This document shows, one piece after another, positions 7,439 to 13,411 of a stretch of 14,424 nucleotides of DNA; position 1 is the stretch's first letter; the number at the start of each line of letters is the position of its first letter. Origin of the DNA: JAABYT01 sp041581935 (GTDB lineage: Bacteria; Pseudomonadota; Gammaproteobacteria; HK1); contig JBFICP010000067.1 in NCBI GenBank assembly GCA_041581935.1, positions 1-14,424 of the forward strand, written 5' to 3'. The notes below the pieces were generated by a model. That model was not told the origin of the DNA, ran no database searches, and saw only the letters and a list, made by a program, of their open reading frames with translations. The position numbers and the translations under genes are program-made.

Positions 7439-8563
7439 ATGACGAAATCCGCACTCATCACCGGCGTCACCGGACAGGATGGCGCCTACCTGGCCGAGTT
7501 TCTGCTCGAAAAGGGCTATGAGGTGCACGGCATCAAACGTCGCGCATCGTTGTTCAACACCGATCGGGTCGATCATCTCTATCAGGATCCCCATGAGTCC
7601 AATCGCCGATTCGTCCTTCACTACGGCGACACGACCGATGCCACCAATCTGCTGCGGGTCATCCAGGCGGTGAAGCCCGATGAGGTGTACAACCTCGCCG
7701 CACAGAGCCACGTGGCCGTCTCGTTCGAGACGCCGGAGTACACCGCGAATGCCGATGCGCTGGGCCCCCTGCGCATCCTGGAGGCAATTCGTATCCTCGG
7801 GATGGATGACACGGCGCGCTTTTATCAGGCGTCGACGTCGGAGCTCTACGGCAAGGTCCAGGAGACACCCCAATCCGAGCGCACACCGTTTTATCCGCGC
7901 TCGCCCTATGCGGTTGCAAAGCTGTATGCGTACTGGATTACCGTCAACTATCGAGAGGCCTACGGCTTGTATGCGTGCAATGGCATACTTTTCAATCACG
8001 AGTCGCCGATTCGCGGCGAGACCTTTGTCACGCGCAAGGTTACCCGGGCCGTTGCCCGGATTGCCCTCGGGCTGCAGGAGCGCGTGTACCTGGGAAATCT
8101 GGATGCCAAGAGGGATTGGGGACATGCCCGCGACTTCGTCGAGGCCCAATGGTTGATGCTTCAGCAGGAAACGGCCGAAGACTTCGTCATTGCGACCGGT
8201 GAGCAGCACTCGGTACGCGAGTTCGTGAAAATTGCGTTTTCCGAAGTCGGTATCGACGTGCGTTTCGAGGGCGACGGCCCCGATGAGAAGGCCATCGTGG
8301 AGTCGGTCCGCGAGGTCGACGGTCTGGAGCCTGCGTGCGCGCCCGGCGCCGAGGTCGTATGGGTGGATCCCCGCTATTTTCGTCCCACCGAGGTGGACAG
8401 TTTGCTCGGCGATGCCGGCAAGGCCCGGAAACAGCTCGGCTGGCAGCCGCGGGTCGGCTTTGCCGATCTGGTGACCGAGATGGTACGCGAAGATCTATCC
8501 CTGGCGCGCCGCGACAAGTATTCCCGGGAGCACGGCTTCAAGACATTCGACCACCATGAGTAA
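7439..8563 (+). CDS. gmd: GDP-mannose 4,6-dehydratase
   Basis: Converts GDP-D-mannose to GDP-4-keto-6-deoxy-D-mannose, the first step to GDP-L-fucose, in the cytoplasm with NADP. The product is 374 residues, essentially the length of E. coli Gmd (373). Motifs: TGVTGQDGAYLAE at the N terminus (8-20), the NADP-contacting KRRASLFNTDR region (33-43), STSELYG (132-138) with the catalytic Thr and Glu, and the Tyr157/Lys161 pair in SPYAVAK. NHESPIRGETFVTRK and the WVDPRYFRPTEVD stretch near the C terminus are family signatures. The ATG at 7439 follows GAGGGG (7431-7436). The 3' end overlaps fcl by 8 bases, the classic gmd-fcl pairing, so the two are translated together. Nothing appears truncated. 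Confidence 0.97.
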   Translation: MTKSALITGVTGQDGAYLAEFLLEKGYEVHGIKRRASLFNTDRVDHLYQDPHESNRRFVLHYGDTTDATNLLRVIQAVKPDEVYNLAAQSHVAVSFETPEYTANADALGPLRILEAIRILGMDDTARFYQASTSELYGKVQETPQSERTPFYPRSPYAVAKLYAYWITVNYREAYGLYACNGILFNHESPIRGETFVTRKVTRAVARIALGLQERVYLGNLDAKRDWGHARDFVEAQWLMLQQETAEDFVIATGEQHSVREFVKIAFSEVGIDVRFEGDGPDEKAIVESVREVDGLEPACAPGAEVVWVDPRYFRPTEVDSLLGDAGKARKQLGWQPRVGFADLVTEMVREDLSLARRDKYSREHGFKTFDHHE

Positions 8564-9572
8564 CGCCGAGAGCGCCGCTGCTGGCGCCGAATCCACATCG
8601 CTGTCGGCAGCCGTGCGTGGGGCGCGCATCTACGTCGCCGGGCATCGCGGCCTGGCGGGATCGGCGATGCTGCGCGCCCTCCAAAGGCACGGTTGCACAA
8701 AAGTGATCACACGCACGCACGGCGAGCTCGAGCTCACCGACTCTGCGGCAGTCGAGCGCTTCTTCGCCGACGAGCGTCCCGAGCTGGTGCTGCTGTGTGC
8801 CGCCAGGGTGGGGGGCATCGCCGCCAACAACACCTATCCCGCCGAGTTCATTCACGAGAATCTGGCCATCCAGTCGAACGTGATCAGGTCCGCCTGGCGA
8901 GCCGGCGTCGAACGGCTGATGTTTCTGGGCTCATCGTGCATCTATCCGCGGGACTGCCCGCAGCCGATCCGCGAGGAGTACCTGCTCACTGGACCGCTGG
9001 AGCCCACCAACCGGGCTTACGCCATCGCCAAGATCGCCGGCGTGGAAATGTGCTGGTCCTACAATCGTCAGTACGGAACACGCTATCTGGCACTGATGCC
9101 GACGAACCTCTACGGGCCCGGTGACAACTACGATCTCGAGAGTTCCCACGTGTTGCCGGCGCTGATACGCAAATGCCACGAGGCGAAGATAGCGGGCGCA
9201 TCCCAGGTGCACGCTTGGGGCAGTGGTACCCCGCGCCGGGAGCTGCTCTACAGCGACGACCTGGCCGATGCCGTGGTCTTTCTGCTGGGCACGGATGATG
9301 CGCCGCTGGCCGGGCTGTTCACAGCCGAGCGCGCCCCCCTCATCAACATCGGCACCGGAGAGGATCTCAGCATTGCCGAGCTGATGGATCTGGTGATGAA
9401 GATCGTCGGCTTCGAAGGTGAGGTCGTGTGGGATCGCAGCCGCGCCGACGGGACCCCGCGCAAGCTTCTCGACGTATCCGCGATGCACAGCCTGGGTTGG
9501 CGTCACCGCACGACGCTCGATCAGGGTATCCGCCTCGCCTACCAGGATTTTCTGGCGAACTGGAAGCCCTAG
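8556..9572 (+). CDS. fcl: GDP-L-fucose synthase (epimerase/reductase)
   Basis: Performs the 3,5-epimerisation and NADPH-dependent 4-reduction of the Gmd product to GDP-L-fucose. The product is 338 residues with Rossmann motif GHRGLAGSAM (29-38), the catalytic Cys128 in SSCIYPRDCPQP, Tyr155/Lys159 in YAIAK and the acid His198 in LESSHVLPALIRK. It is about 17 residues longer than E. coli Fcl at the N terminus, an Ala/Ser-rich extension of no obvious function. The ATG at 8556 overlaps the gmd stop (ATGAGTAA), favouring translational coupling; a GTG at 8613 would give the standard length but has no better ribosome site. The TAG stop (9570-9572) forms the first bases of repeat copy B. The gene converges on nadC. 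Confidence 0.95.
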   Translation: MSNAESAAAGAESTSLSAAVRGARIYVAGHRGLAGSAMLRALQRHGCTKVITRTHGELELTDSAAVERFFADERPELVLLCAARVGGIAANNTYPAEFIHENLAIQSNVIRSAWRAGVERLMFLGSSCIYPRDCPQPIREEYLLTGPLEPTNRAYAIAKIAGVEMCWSYNRQYGTRYLALMPTNLYGPGDNYDLESSHVLPALIRKCHEAKIAGASQVHAWGSGTPRRELLYSDDLADAVVFLLGTDDAPLAGLFTAERAPLINIGTGEDLSIAELMDLVMKIVGFEGEVVWDRSRADGTPRKLLDVSAMHSLGWRHRTTLDQGIRLAYQDFLANWKP

Positions 9573-9600
9573 GGCGGGCTTCGCCGTGCTCGGCCCGAGC
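9570..9600 (+). repeat. REP-like palindrome, copy B, overlapping the fcl stop
   Basis: Starts at the fcl stop codon with TAGGGCGGGCTTCGCCG, matching copy A (after the codA stop) at 15 of 17 positions. It can form CGGGC (9575-9579) with GCCCG (9593-9597), or a small perfect hairpin GCTCG/CGAGC (9588-9592 with 9596-9600). GCCCTAGGGC (9566-9575) is a perfect palindrome across the stop. It may serve as a terminator between convergent fcl and nadC, without a T tract. Confidence 0.45.
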
Positions 9601-9623
9601 TGCGGGCAACGGGCCCACGTTCG

Positions 9624-10484
9624 CTAGCCGGCCTTGTCGTCCTTGTCGAAGCGCATCGAGTAGTCGATGGCCCTGACGTGCTTGGTGAGTGCGCCTACCG
9701 AGATATAGTCGACGCCGGTTTGCGCGAGCGACACGAGGTCCGCCATCGCAACGTTTCCCGAGACCTCCACCTTGGCCCGGCCGCGACAGCGCCCGACGGC
9801 TTCGCGGATTTGCGCCCGATCGAAGTTGTCGAGCATCACGATATCGGCGCCGGCGGCGAGGGCCTCAGCGAGCTGCACCATGTCTTCTACCTCTACCTCG
9901 ATGGTGAGATTCGGATTGTCGCGTTTTGCGGCGCTCACGACCTTTTCGATGGAGCCGGCGCTAGCAATGTGGTTTTCCTTGATGAGAACCGCGTCGAACA
10001 ATCCCTGTCGATGGTTGTAACAACCCCCGCAGCGCACGGCGTATTTCTGCGCGCTGCGCAAGCCCGGCAGCGTCTTGCGCGTGTCGAGAATCCGCGTGTC
10101 CGTGCCCTGGACGGTGCGCGCGAATTCGCGCGCGACGGTGGCGGTTCCCGACAACAGCTGAAGGAAGTTGAGCGCGGTGCGCTCACCGGTGAGCACCGGG
10201 ACGGCCGGACCCCTTACGATGCACACCACCTGGTCGCCTTGCAGAGCATCGCCATCGGCGGCCCGCCAGCCGACGACGATGCCCCGGTCGAGCTGGCGGA
10301 AGACTTCGTCGAACCAGGGCGATCCACACAGCACCGCGGGCTCGCGGCAAATCACCGACGCGCTCACCGTGGCCTCCGGCGACACCAGTCCCGCCGTGAC
10401 GTCGCCACTGCCGATGTCCTCCTCGAGCGCGACGCGCACGGCAGCGGCCACGTCGTCGGCGCGTGGGGGCGTCGCATTGCTCAT
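9624..10484 (-). CDS. nadC: Nicotinate-nucleotide pyrophosphorylase (quinolinate phosphoribosyltransferase)
   Basis: Combines quinolinate with PRPP to give nicotinate mononucleotide, CO2 and pyrophosphate, in de novo NAD synthesis. The product is 286 residues, a usual length (E. coli about 297). The N-terminal segment carries the EEDIGSGDVT motif (21-30). The barrel carries GERTALNFLQLLSGTAT (100-116), DTRKTLPGLRSAQKYAV (134-150), the substrate-binding NHRQGL and IKENHI (168-173), EVEVE (196-200) and MLDN (217-220), and ends with VSGNV and VDYISVGALTKH. All the basic residues expected to hold quinolinate and PRPP are visible. The ATG at 10484 has only a poor ribosome site. It lies 35 bases downstream of the retropepsin gene on the same strand, so the two are probably one transcript. 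nadC beside ampD is a common arrangement in gammaproteobacteria. Confidence 0.96.
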   Translation of the reverse strand: MSNATPPRADDVAAAVRVALEEDIGSGDVTAGLVSPEATVSASVICREPAVLCGSPWFDEVFRQLDRGIVVGWRAADGDALQGDQVVCIVRGPAVPVLTGERTALNFLQLLSGTATVAREFARTVQGTDTRILDTRKTLPGLRSAQKYAVRCGGCYNHRQGLFDAVLIKENHIASAGSIEKVVSAAKRDNPNLTIEVEVEDMVQLAEALAAGADIVMLDNFDRAQIREAVGRCRGRAKVEVSGNVAMADLVSLAQTGVDYISVGALTKHVRAIDYSMRFDKDDKAG

Positions 10485-10519
10485 GGAAATAACCGCGTCG
10501 TTTGGTCGGTGCCGCGAGA

Positions 10520-11047
10520 CTATTGGCGAATAGTAAGCTCTCGGTCGCGTTGGGTGAACTCCAGCTGGCGCAGAAAGCTCATGCCGAGCAGCACCTCGTC
10601 GCTTCGCATGTGGGGGTTGATATCCGCCCGGACATTGTTGAGCTCGATATCGCCAAGTCGCACCCGATCGAGGCGCGTGGCATAGGTGGTAATTACGCCG
10701 TTGGCGGTGTTCGCGCGCAACGGCACGCCGCGCTCGAGCCCGAGGCGATCGGCCACGTTCGCAGGCACGGAAACCGAGGTGGCCCCTGTGTCCAAAAGGA
10801 ATGTGACCGGACTGTCATTGATAGTGCCGCTCGCGACATAGTGACCGGCGCGGTTTTGTTCAAGGACCACCTCTCGGACGCCGTCGGTGCGCAACACCGT
10901 CGTCACCTGCTGGTTCGGATTGTTGAGCTTTTCCATCCAGCCCGAGAAAAGCGCACTCAGCAGGCCGAGCACGACGAGCCAGGCGAGTACGGTCATCACT
11001 ACGCCAATGCGTCCCGGATTGGCCGAGGCTGTTCGCGGATCAGTCAC
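10520..11047 (-). CDS. Membrane-anchored retropepsin-like aspartic protease
   Basis: A 175-residue protein with one N-terminal transmembrane helix (about 14-36, GRIGVVMTVLAWLVVLGLL region) and a periplasmic or external clan AA aspartic protease-like domain. The catalytic signature is LLDTGATSVSVP with Asp86-Thr-Gly. The later segment LGDIELNNVRADI...EVLLGMSFLRQLEF follows the retropepsin pattern, including the hydrophobic-hydrophobic-Gly turn before the final strand. This fits the small bacterial family annotated as TIGR02281 (from memory), which acts as a homodimer if active; no substrate is established. The start is a GTG at 11047 with no clear ribosome site; an in-frame ATG at residue 18 would cut into the membrane helix, so the GTG is preferred. 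It probably shares a transcript with nadC and diverges from ampD. Confidence 0.85.
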   Translation of the reverse strand: MTDPRTASANPGRIGVVMTVLAWLVVLGLLSALFSGWMEKLNNPNQQVTTVLRTDGVREVVLEQNRAGHYVASGTINDSPVTFLLDTGATSVSVPANVADRLGLERGVPLRANTANGVITTYATRLDRVRLGDIELNNVRADINPHMRSDEVLLGMSFLRQLEFTQRDRELTIRQ

Positions 11048-11169
11048 GATAACGGTGGCGGATGTCGAAAGTGCCCATACTTATGGCGATAAACTTTAAC
11101 ATGGCGGCAAAATTAGCCCATTCAAGCCGGTTCGTCTGCCGTCGGGGTCACAGGCTCGGGGCCGGGATT
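11048..11169. promoter_or_regulatory. Divergent promoter region, protease-nadC versus ampD
   Basis: The short gap between the two divergent starts has an AT-rich core at about 11077-11120, with GATAAA (11087-11092) as a plus-strand -10-like string. On the minus strand TTGCCG and CATAAG are 19 bases apart. Neither is a strong promoter match; location is the main evidence. Confidence 0.35.
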
Positions 11170-11175
11170 GGAGAG
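11170..11175 (+). promoter_or_regulatory. Ribosome binding site placing ampD at a CTG start
   Basis: GGAGAG followed by five T residues and then CTG at 11181. No ATG, GTG or TTG lies in frame between the upstream stop (11097) and GTG 11247, whereas AmpD homology begins upstream of 11247. Confidence 0.6.
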
Positions 11176-11180
11176 TTTTT

Positions 11181-11747
11181 CTGAACAACTGGCGTGATGA
11201 CCTAGAGCTCGATGCCGGCGACGGGTGGCTACGCGGAGTACGCCGCGTGCCGTCACCGAACTTTGATGCGCGCCCGCCAGGCAGCGAGCCGGAGCTCGTC
11301 GTCGTCCACAGCATCAGCTTGCCGGAAGGCGAGTTCGGGACTCGCCACGTGGAGGCGCTGTTCTGCAATTGCCTGGATGTTCACGCGCACCGGTCTTTCC
11401 CCGAAATTGCCCCATTGAGGGTGTCCGCGCACGCGATGATCGGCCGCGACGGCGCGCTCACTCAGTTCGTGCCGTTCACCAAGCGCGCCTGGCACGCGGG
11501 CGAATCCTGTTACCGAGGGCGGTTTGCCTGTAACGACTTCTCCATCGGCATCGAGCTCGAGGGGTGTGATTGGCAGCCGTTCGAGGAAGTCCAGTACCGG
11601 TGCTTGGTTCGCCTGCTGCGCCTGCTCATGAAGACCTGGCCTGTCATTGACGCCGAACGCGTGGTGGGCCATAGCGACATCGCACCGGGTCGCAAGACCG
11701 ATCCCGGGCCCCATTTCGACTGGCCCAAGCTCCGCAACCAGCTTTAA
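11181..11747 (+). CDS. ampD: 1,6-anhydro-N-acetylmuramyl-L-alanine amidase (CTG start proposed)
   Basis: Cytoplasmic zinc amidase that removes the peptide from anhydromuropeptides during cell-wall recycling and so keeps AmpR-type beta-lactamase induction low where that exists. From CTG 11181 the product is 188 residues (E. coli AmpD 183). Zinc ligands and catalytic residues are visible: His43 in VVHSISLP, Glu125 in SIGIELEG, His164 in VVGHSDIAPGRKTDPGP, and Lys172 and Asp174 in the same motif. RAWHAG and CNDFSIGIELEG are AmpD signatures. No signal peptide is present, which separates it from the periplasmic AmiD/AmpDh types. The only conventional start, GTG 11247, would cut off DGWLRGVRR, which aligns with EEGWLVGARR at the E. 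coli N terminus; the GGAGAG five bases before CTG supports the longer form. Divergent from the protease-nadC unit. Confidence 0.92.
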   Translation: MNNWRDDLELDAGDGWLRGVRRVPSPNFDARPPGSEPELVVVHSISLPEGEFGTRHVEALFCNCLDVHAHRSFPEIAPLRVSAHAMIGRDGALTQFVPFTKRAWHAGESCYRGRFACNDFSIGIELEGCDWQPFEEVQYRCLVRLLRLLMKTWPVIDAERVVGHSDIAPGRKTDPGPHFDWPKLRNQL

Positions 11748-11825
11748 CCGCCACCCCTCGAGTGCCGGCCGTCCCGCCTGAAGTCCCCGCGAGGCTCGAC
11801 TATTCTGTGCAAAATAGGCTTAAAG

Positions 11826-11875
11826 CGCCTGCCTAGGGGTGGCTGTAGGCGGGATTCGTGACCGGCGTCGCGAAT
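11826..11875 (+). repeat. REP-like motif, degenerate copy C, with hairpins
   Basis: GTAGGCGGGATTCG (11845-11858) resembles the start of copies A and B with one base deleted and one changed. CGCCTGC (11826-11832) can pair with GTAGGCG (11845-11851) with one G-U pair, and ATTCG can pair with CGAAT (11871-11875). It lies in the 160-base gap between ampD and the FecR-like gene. Confidence 0.35.
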
Positions 11876-11907
11876 ACCGTTCGTTGGCGGCACTAAAATA
11901 TTCATTC

Positions 11908-13023
11908 ATGAGCAAAGCCAGAGATGCGCTCCTCGGATTGACCCTGCTGGGACTGGTGCTAAGCGGCCCAGCGGCAGTGGCCGCCTATCTTTTCGCCGAC
12001 GACCAGAGCCCGGCGCGGATGACGGCGGCCGCGAGCCCCGGCGATCGACCGTCATCGGCCTCCACGGCCCAGATTTCCGGCGCGAGCCCATCGGCGGGTG
12101 GTGTCTTGGCGGGTATGCTGTTTACCCGAGGTAGGGCCGTGGTGGACTGGAACGGCGTCGTCATCCCGGTCGAAAATGGCAGCTACGCCTACATGGGCGG
12201 CGAGGTGGTCAGCACCGATCCCGGCAGCATGAGTCTTTTGCGCCTCGACGCCGACAACAGCGTCTACATGTGTCCCGACTCGCGCATGCGACTCTCGCGC
12301 GGCGACAGCGGTAATTATCAAATCGACATTTCCAGGGGCGGCGGCCGCTTCGCCTTTGGCGTGGGCGCCGACTACCGCATTGAGGTCAATCAAGGCGTTC
12401 TGTCGCCCGCGGCGGCGAGCGCGGAGCCCACCGTACTCGAGGTGTCGGTATTTCAGGATCACCCGGGTGGCGTCGTGTGCGGCTTCAGCAGCCGCGTCGA
12501 CGTGGCCGGCTACCCCGCGGGCGGCGGCGACGGACCGACTGCCCTCGGTACCGCGGGCCCCGGTGAGATCATCGACTTGGCCCGTGCGCTGCGCGCCGAG
12601 ACCGTCGGCAGCGGCACGCAGGTGGTCATGCAGCCGATCGCCATGCCCGCGAGCACTCGCGAATGGCTGCGCGACAACGCGCCGTATCCTCCCGGGCCAA
12701 GTCCCATCGGTTATCTGTGCCGCTGCGAAGAGCTGAAACGCTATGCGGAGGCCGGCGGTATTCCCGATGCTGCGCGGGAGCCCCGTGTGACGCCGCCCGA
12801 ATCGCCGTTCCTGGCAGCCCTGGCGCTCCCCGACGAGCCGCCGCTGACCGGATTCGCATTGCCGTCGGCGGTGCTCGCGCTGCCGCAGATCCCGGATGCG
12901 ACAGACCCGGGCGTGCTGCCGGATGCCGAACCGGAGCCACTCACCGTGACCGCACCCTTGGTCCCGAGGCCCTTGGTCCCGTTAGGCGGCTCGGGTGGCG
13001 GATTCGAATCCACGCCAAGCTAA
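11908..13023 (+). CDS. Signal-anchored FecR-domain-like protein with Pro-rich tail
   Basis: A 371-residue exported protein of unknown specific role. Residues about 8-30 form a hydrophobic signal peptide or anchor. A low-complexity Ala/Ser/Pro spacer runs to about 65. A FecR-like beta domain covers about 70-165, with the GRAVVDWNGVVIPV, GGEVVSTDPGSMSLLRLD and SVYMCPDSRMRLSR segments (a 'threshold, then step' pattern typical of FecR domains). A middle domain (170-285) has paired cysteines in YLCRCEEL (271 and 273). The tail (290-371) is rich in Pro, Ala and Leu and ends in GGSGGGFESTPS. In some other systems FecR domains sense or bind at the envelope or in glycan loci; here the function is inferred only from domain and neighbours. 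The start is the ATG at 11908, just before the hydrophobic segment; a GTG at 11839 would add 23 charged residues ahead of it. The ribosome site is weak. It lies 388 bases before an outer-membrane barrel gene on the same strand. Confidence 0.7.
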   Translation: MSKARDALLGLTLLGLVLSGPAAVAAYLFADDQSPARMTAAASPGDRPSSASTAQISGASPSAGGVLAGMLFTRGRAVVDWNGVVIPVENGSYAYMGGEVVSTDPGSMSLLRLDADNSVYMCPDSRMRLSRGDSGNYQIDISRGGGRFAFGVGADYRIEVNQGVLSPAAASAEPTVLEVSVFQDHPGGVVCGFSSRVDVAGYPAGGGDGPTALGTAGPGEIIDLARALRAETVGSGTQVVMQPIAMPASTREWLRDNAPYPPGPSPIGYLCRCEELKRYAEAGGIPDAAREPRVTPPESPFLAALALPDEPPLTGFALPSAVLALPQIPDATDPGVLPDAEPEPLTVTAPLVPRPLVPLGGSGGGFESTPS

Positions 13024-13079
13024 GCAAACATCTGAGCGCACGGACGCCCGCAACCCGCACCATTTTCCGAAAGTGCCGA

Positions 13080-13101
13080 GGGCCGATCTCCTGCTCGGCC
13101 C
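13080..13101 (+). terminator. Candidate terminator hairpin after the FecR-like gene
   Basis: A perfect 7-base stem, GGGCCGA (13080-13086) with TCGGCCC (13095-13101), and an 8-base loop, 56 bases after the stop. There is no T tract, so it may be a weak or Rho-assisted terminator. The right arm can instead pair with GGGCCG at 13114-13119. Confidence 0.35.
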
Positions 13102-13126
13102 GCCGAGCATGACGGGCCGCCGTTTC

Positions 13127-13155
13127 CTGCCAGCCTGGACAGCTTGTGCTATAAA
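13127..13155 (+). promoter_or_regulatory. Sigma70-like promoter upstream of the barrel gene
   Basis: CTGCCA (13127-13132, 4 of 6 to TTGACA), a 17-base spacer, then TATAAA (13150-13155, 5 of 6) preceded by the extended -10 TG (TGC). The predicted start of transcription is near 13162. A second, weaker pair is TCGACA (13163-13168) with AATAAA (13186-13191), also 17 bases apart. Confidence 0.5.
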
Positions 13156-13188
13156 TTATCTCTCGACAAGACAATAACATACGTCAAT

Positions 13189-13205
13189 AAAGGAGAATCT
13201 TCTTT
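13189..13205 (+). other. Leader hairpin sequestering a Shine-Dalgarno-like tract
   Basis: AAAGGAGAATCTTCTTT folds into 7 base pairs (one G-U) with an AAT loop and includes AAGGAG. No start codon lies at a usable distance downstream, so this ribosome-site-like tract has no obvious gene. Confidence 0.35.
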
Positions 13206-13353
13206 AATCCGAGAAGGGACCATGAGAAAGGGGGGATGTGCGATCGCTGACGGCTTGTTGCTCGTGGAGCATCGATGGCCCTCGTGCGGCCGGGGACATA
13301 GGCAACTGCATCGGCGCCCGAACGAGTCGTCCAAAAGCGCGCGAAACGACCGG

Positions 13354-13387
13354 AATTCGAGGCCCGGTAGAGGTCGGTCCCCGAATT
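13354..13387 (+). other. Hairpin just upstream of the barrel start
   Basis: AATTCGAGG (13354-13362) pairs with CCCCGAATT (13379-13387) with one mismatch and a 16-base loop, ending 24 bases before the ATG at 13412. A competing stem is ACCGG with CCGGT inside the same stretch. It may affect translation or mRNA stability. Confidence 0.3.
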
Positions 13388-13411
13388 GCTTCGGATCATT
13401 TGAAGCTTCGA

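Larger units (their letters stand above)
13024..13411. other. 388-base gap with hairpins and long leader of the barrel gene
   Basis: The left third (13024-13126) is GC-rich and holds two alternative hairpins. The middle (13141-13210) is AT-rich and holds the promoter described separately. The rest (about 13162-13411) would be an untranslated leader of some 250 nt with two hairpins. A 74-codon open frame (13222-13446) sits here but has low plausibility. No known riboswitch consensus (for example GEMM) was recognised. Confidence 0.55.

Noticed and set aside
7406..8209. 267-codon minus-strand frame opposite gmd
   Set aside because: Antisense shadow of a full-length Gmd.
11048..11180. tRNA or other structured RNA gene between the protease gene and ampD
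   Set aside because: No cloverleaf or T-arm consensus (GGTTCRANTCC) is present.
13162..13411. Cyclic-di-GMP (GEMM) riboswitch in the barrel leader
   Set aside because: The conserved GACGCAAAGC-type core is absent.
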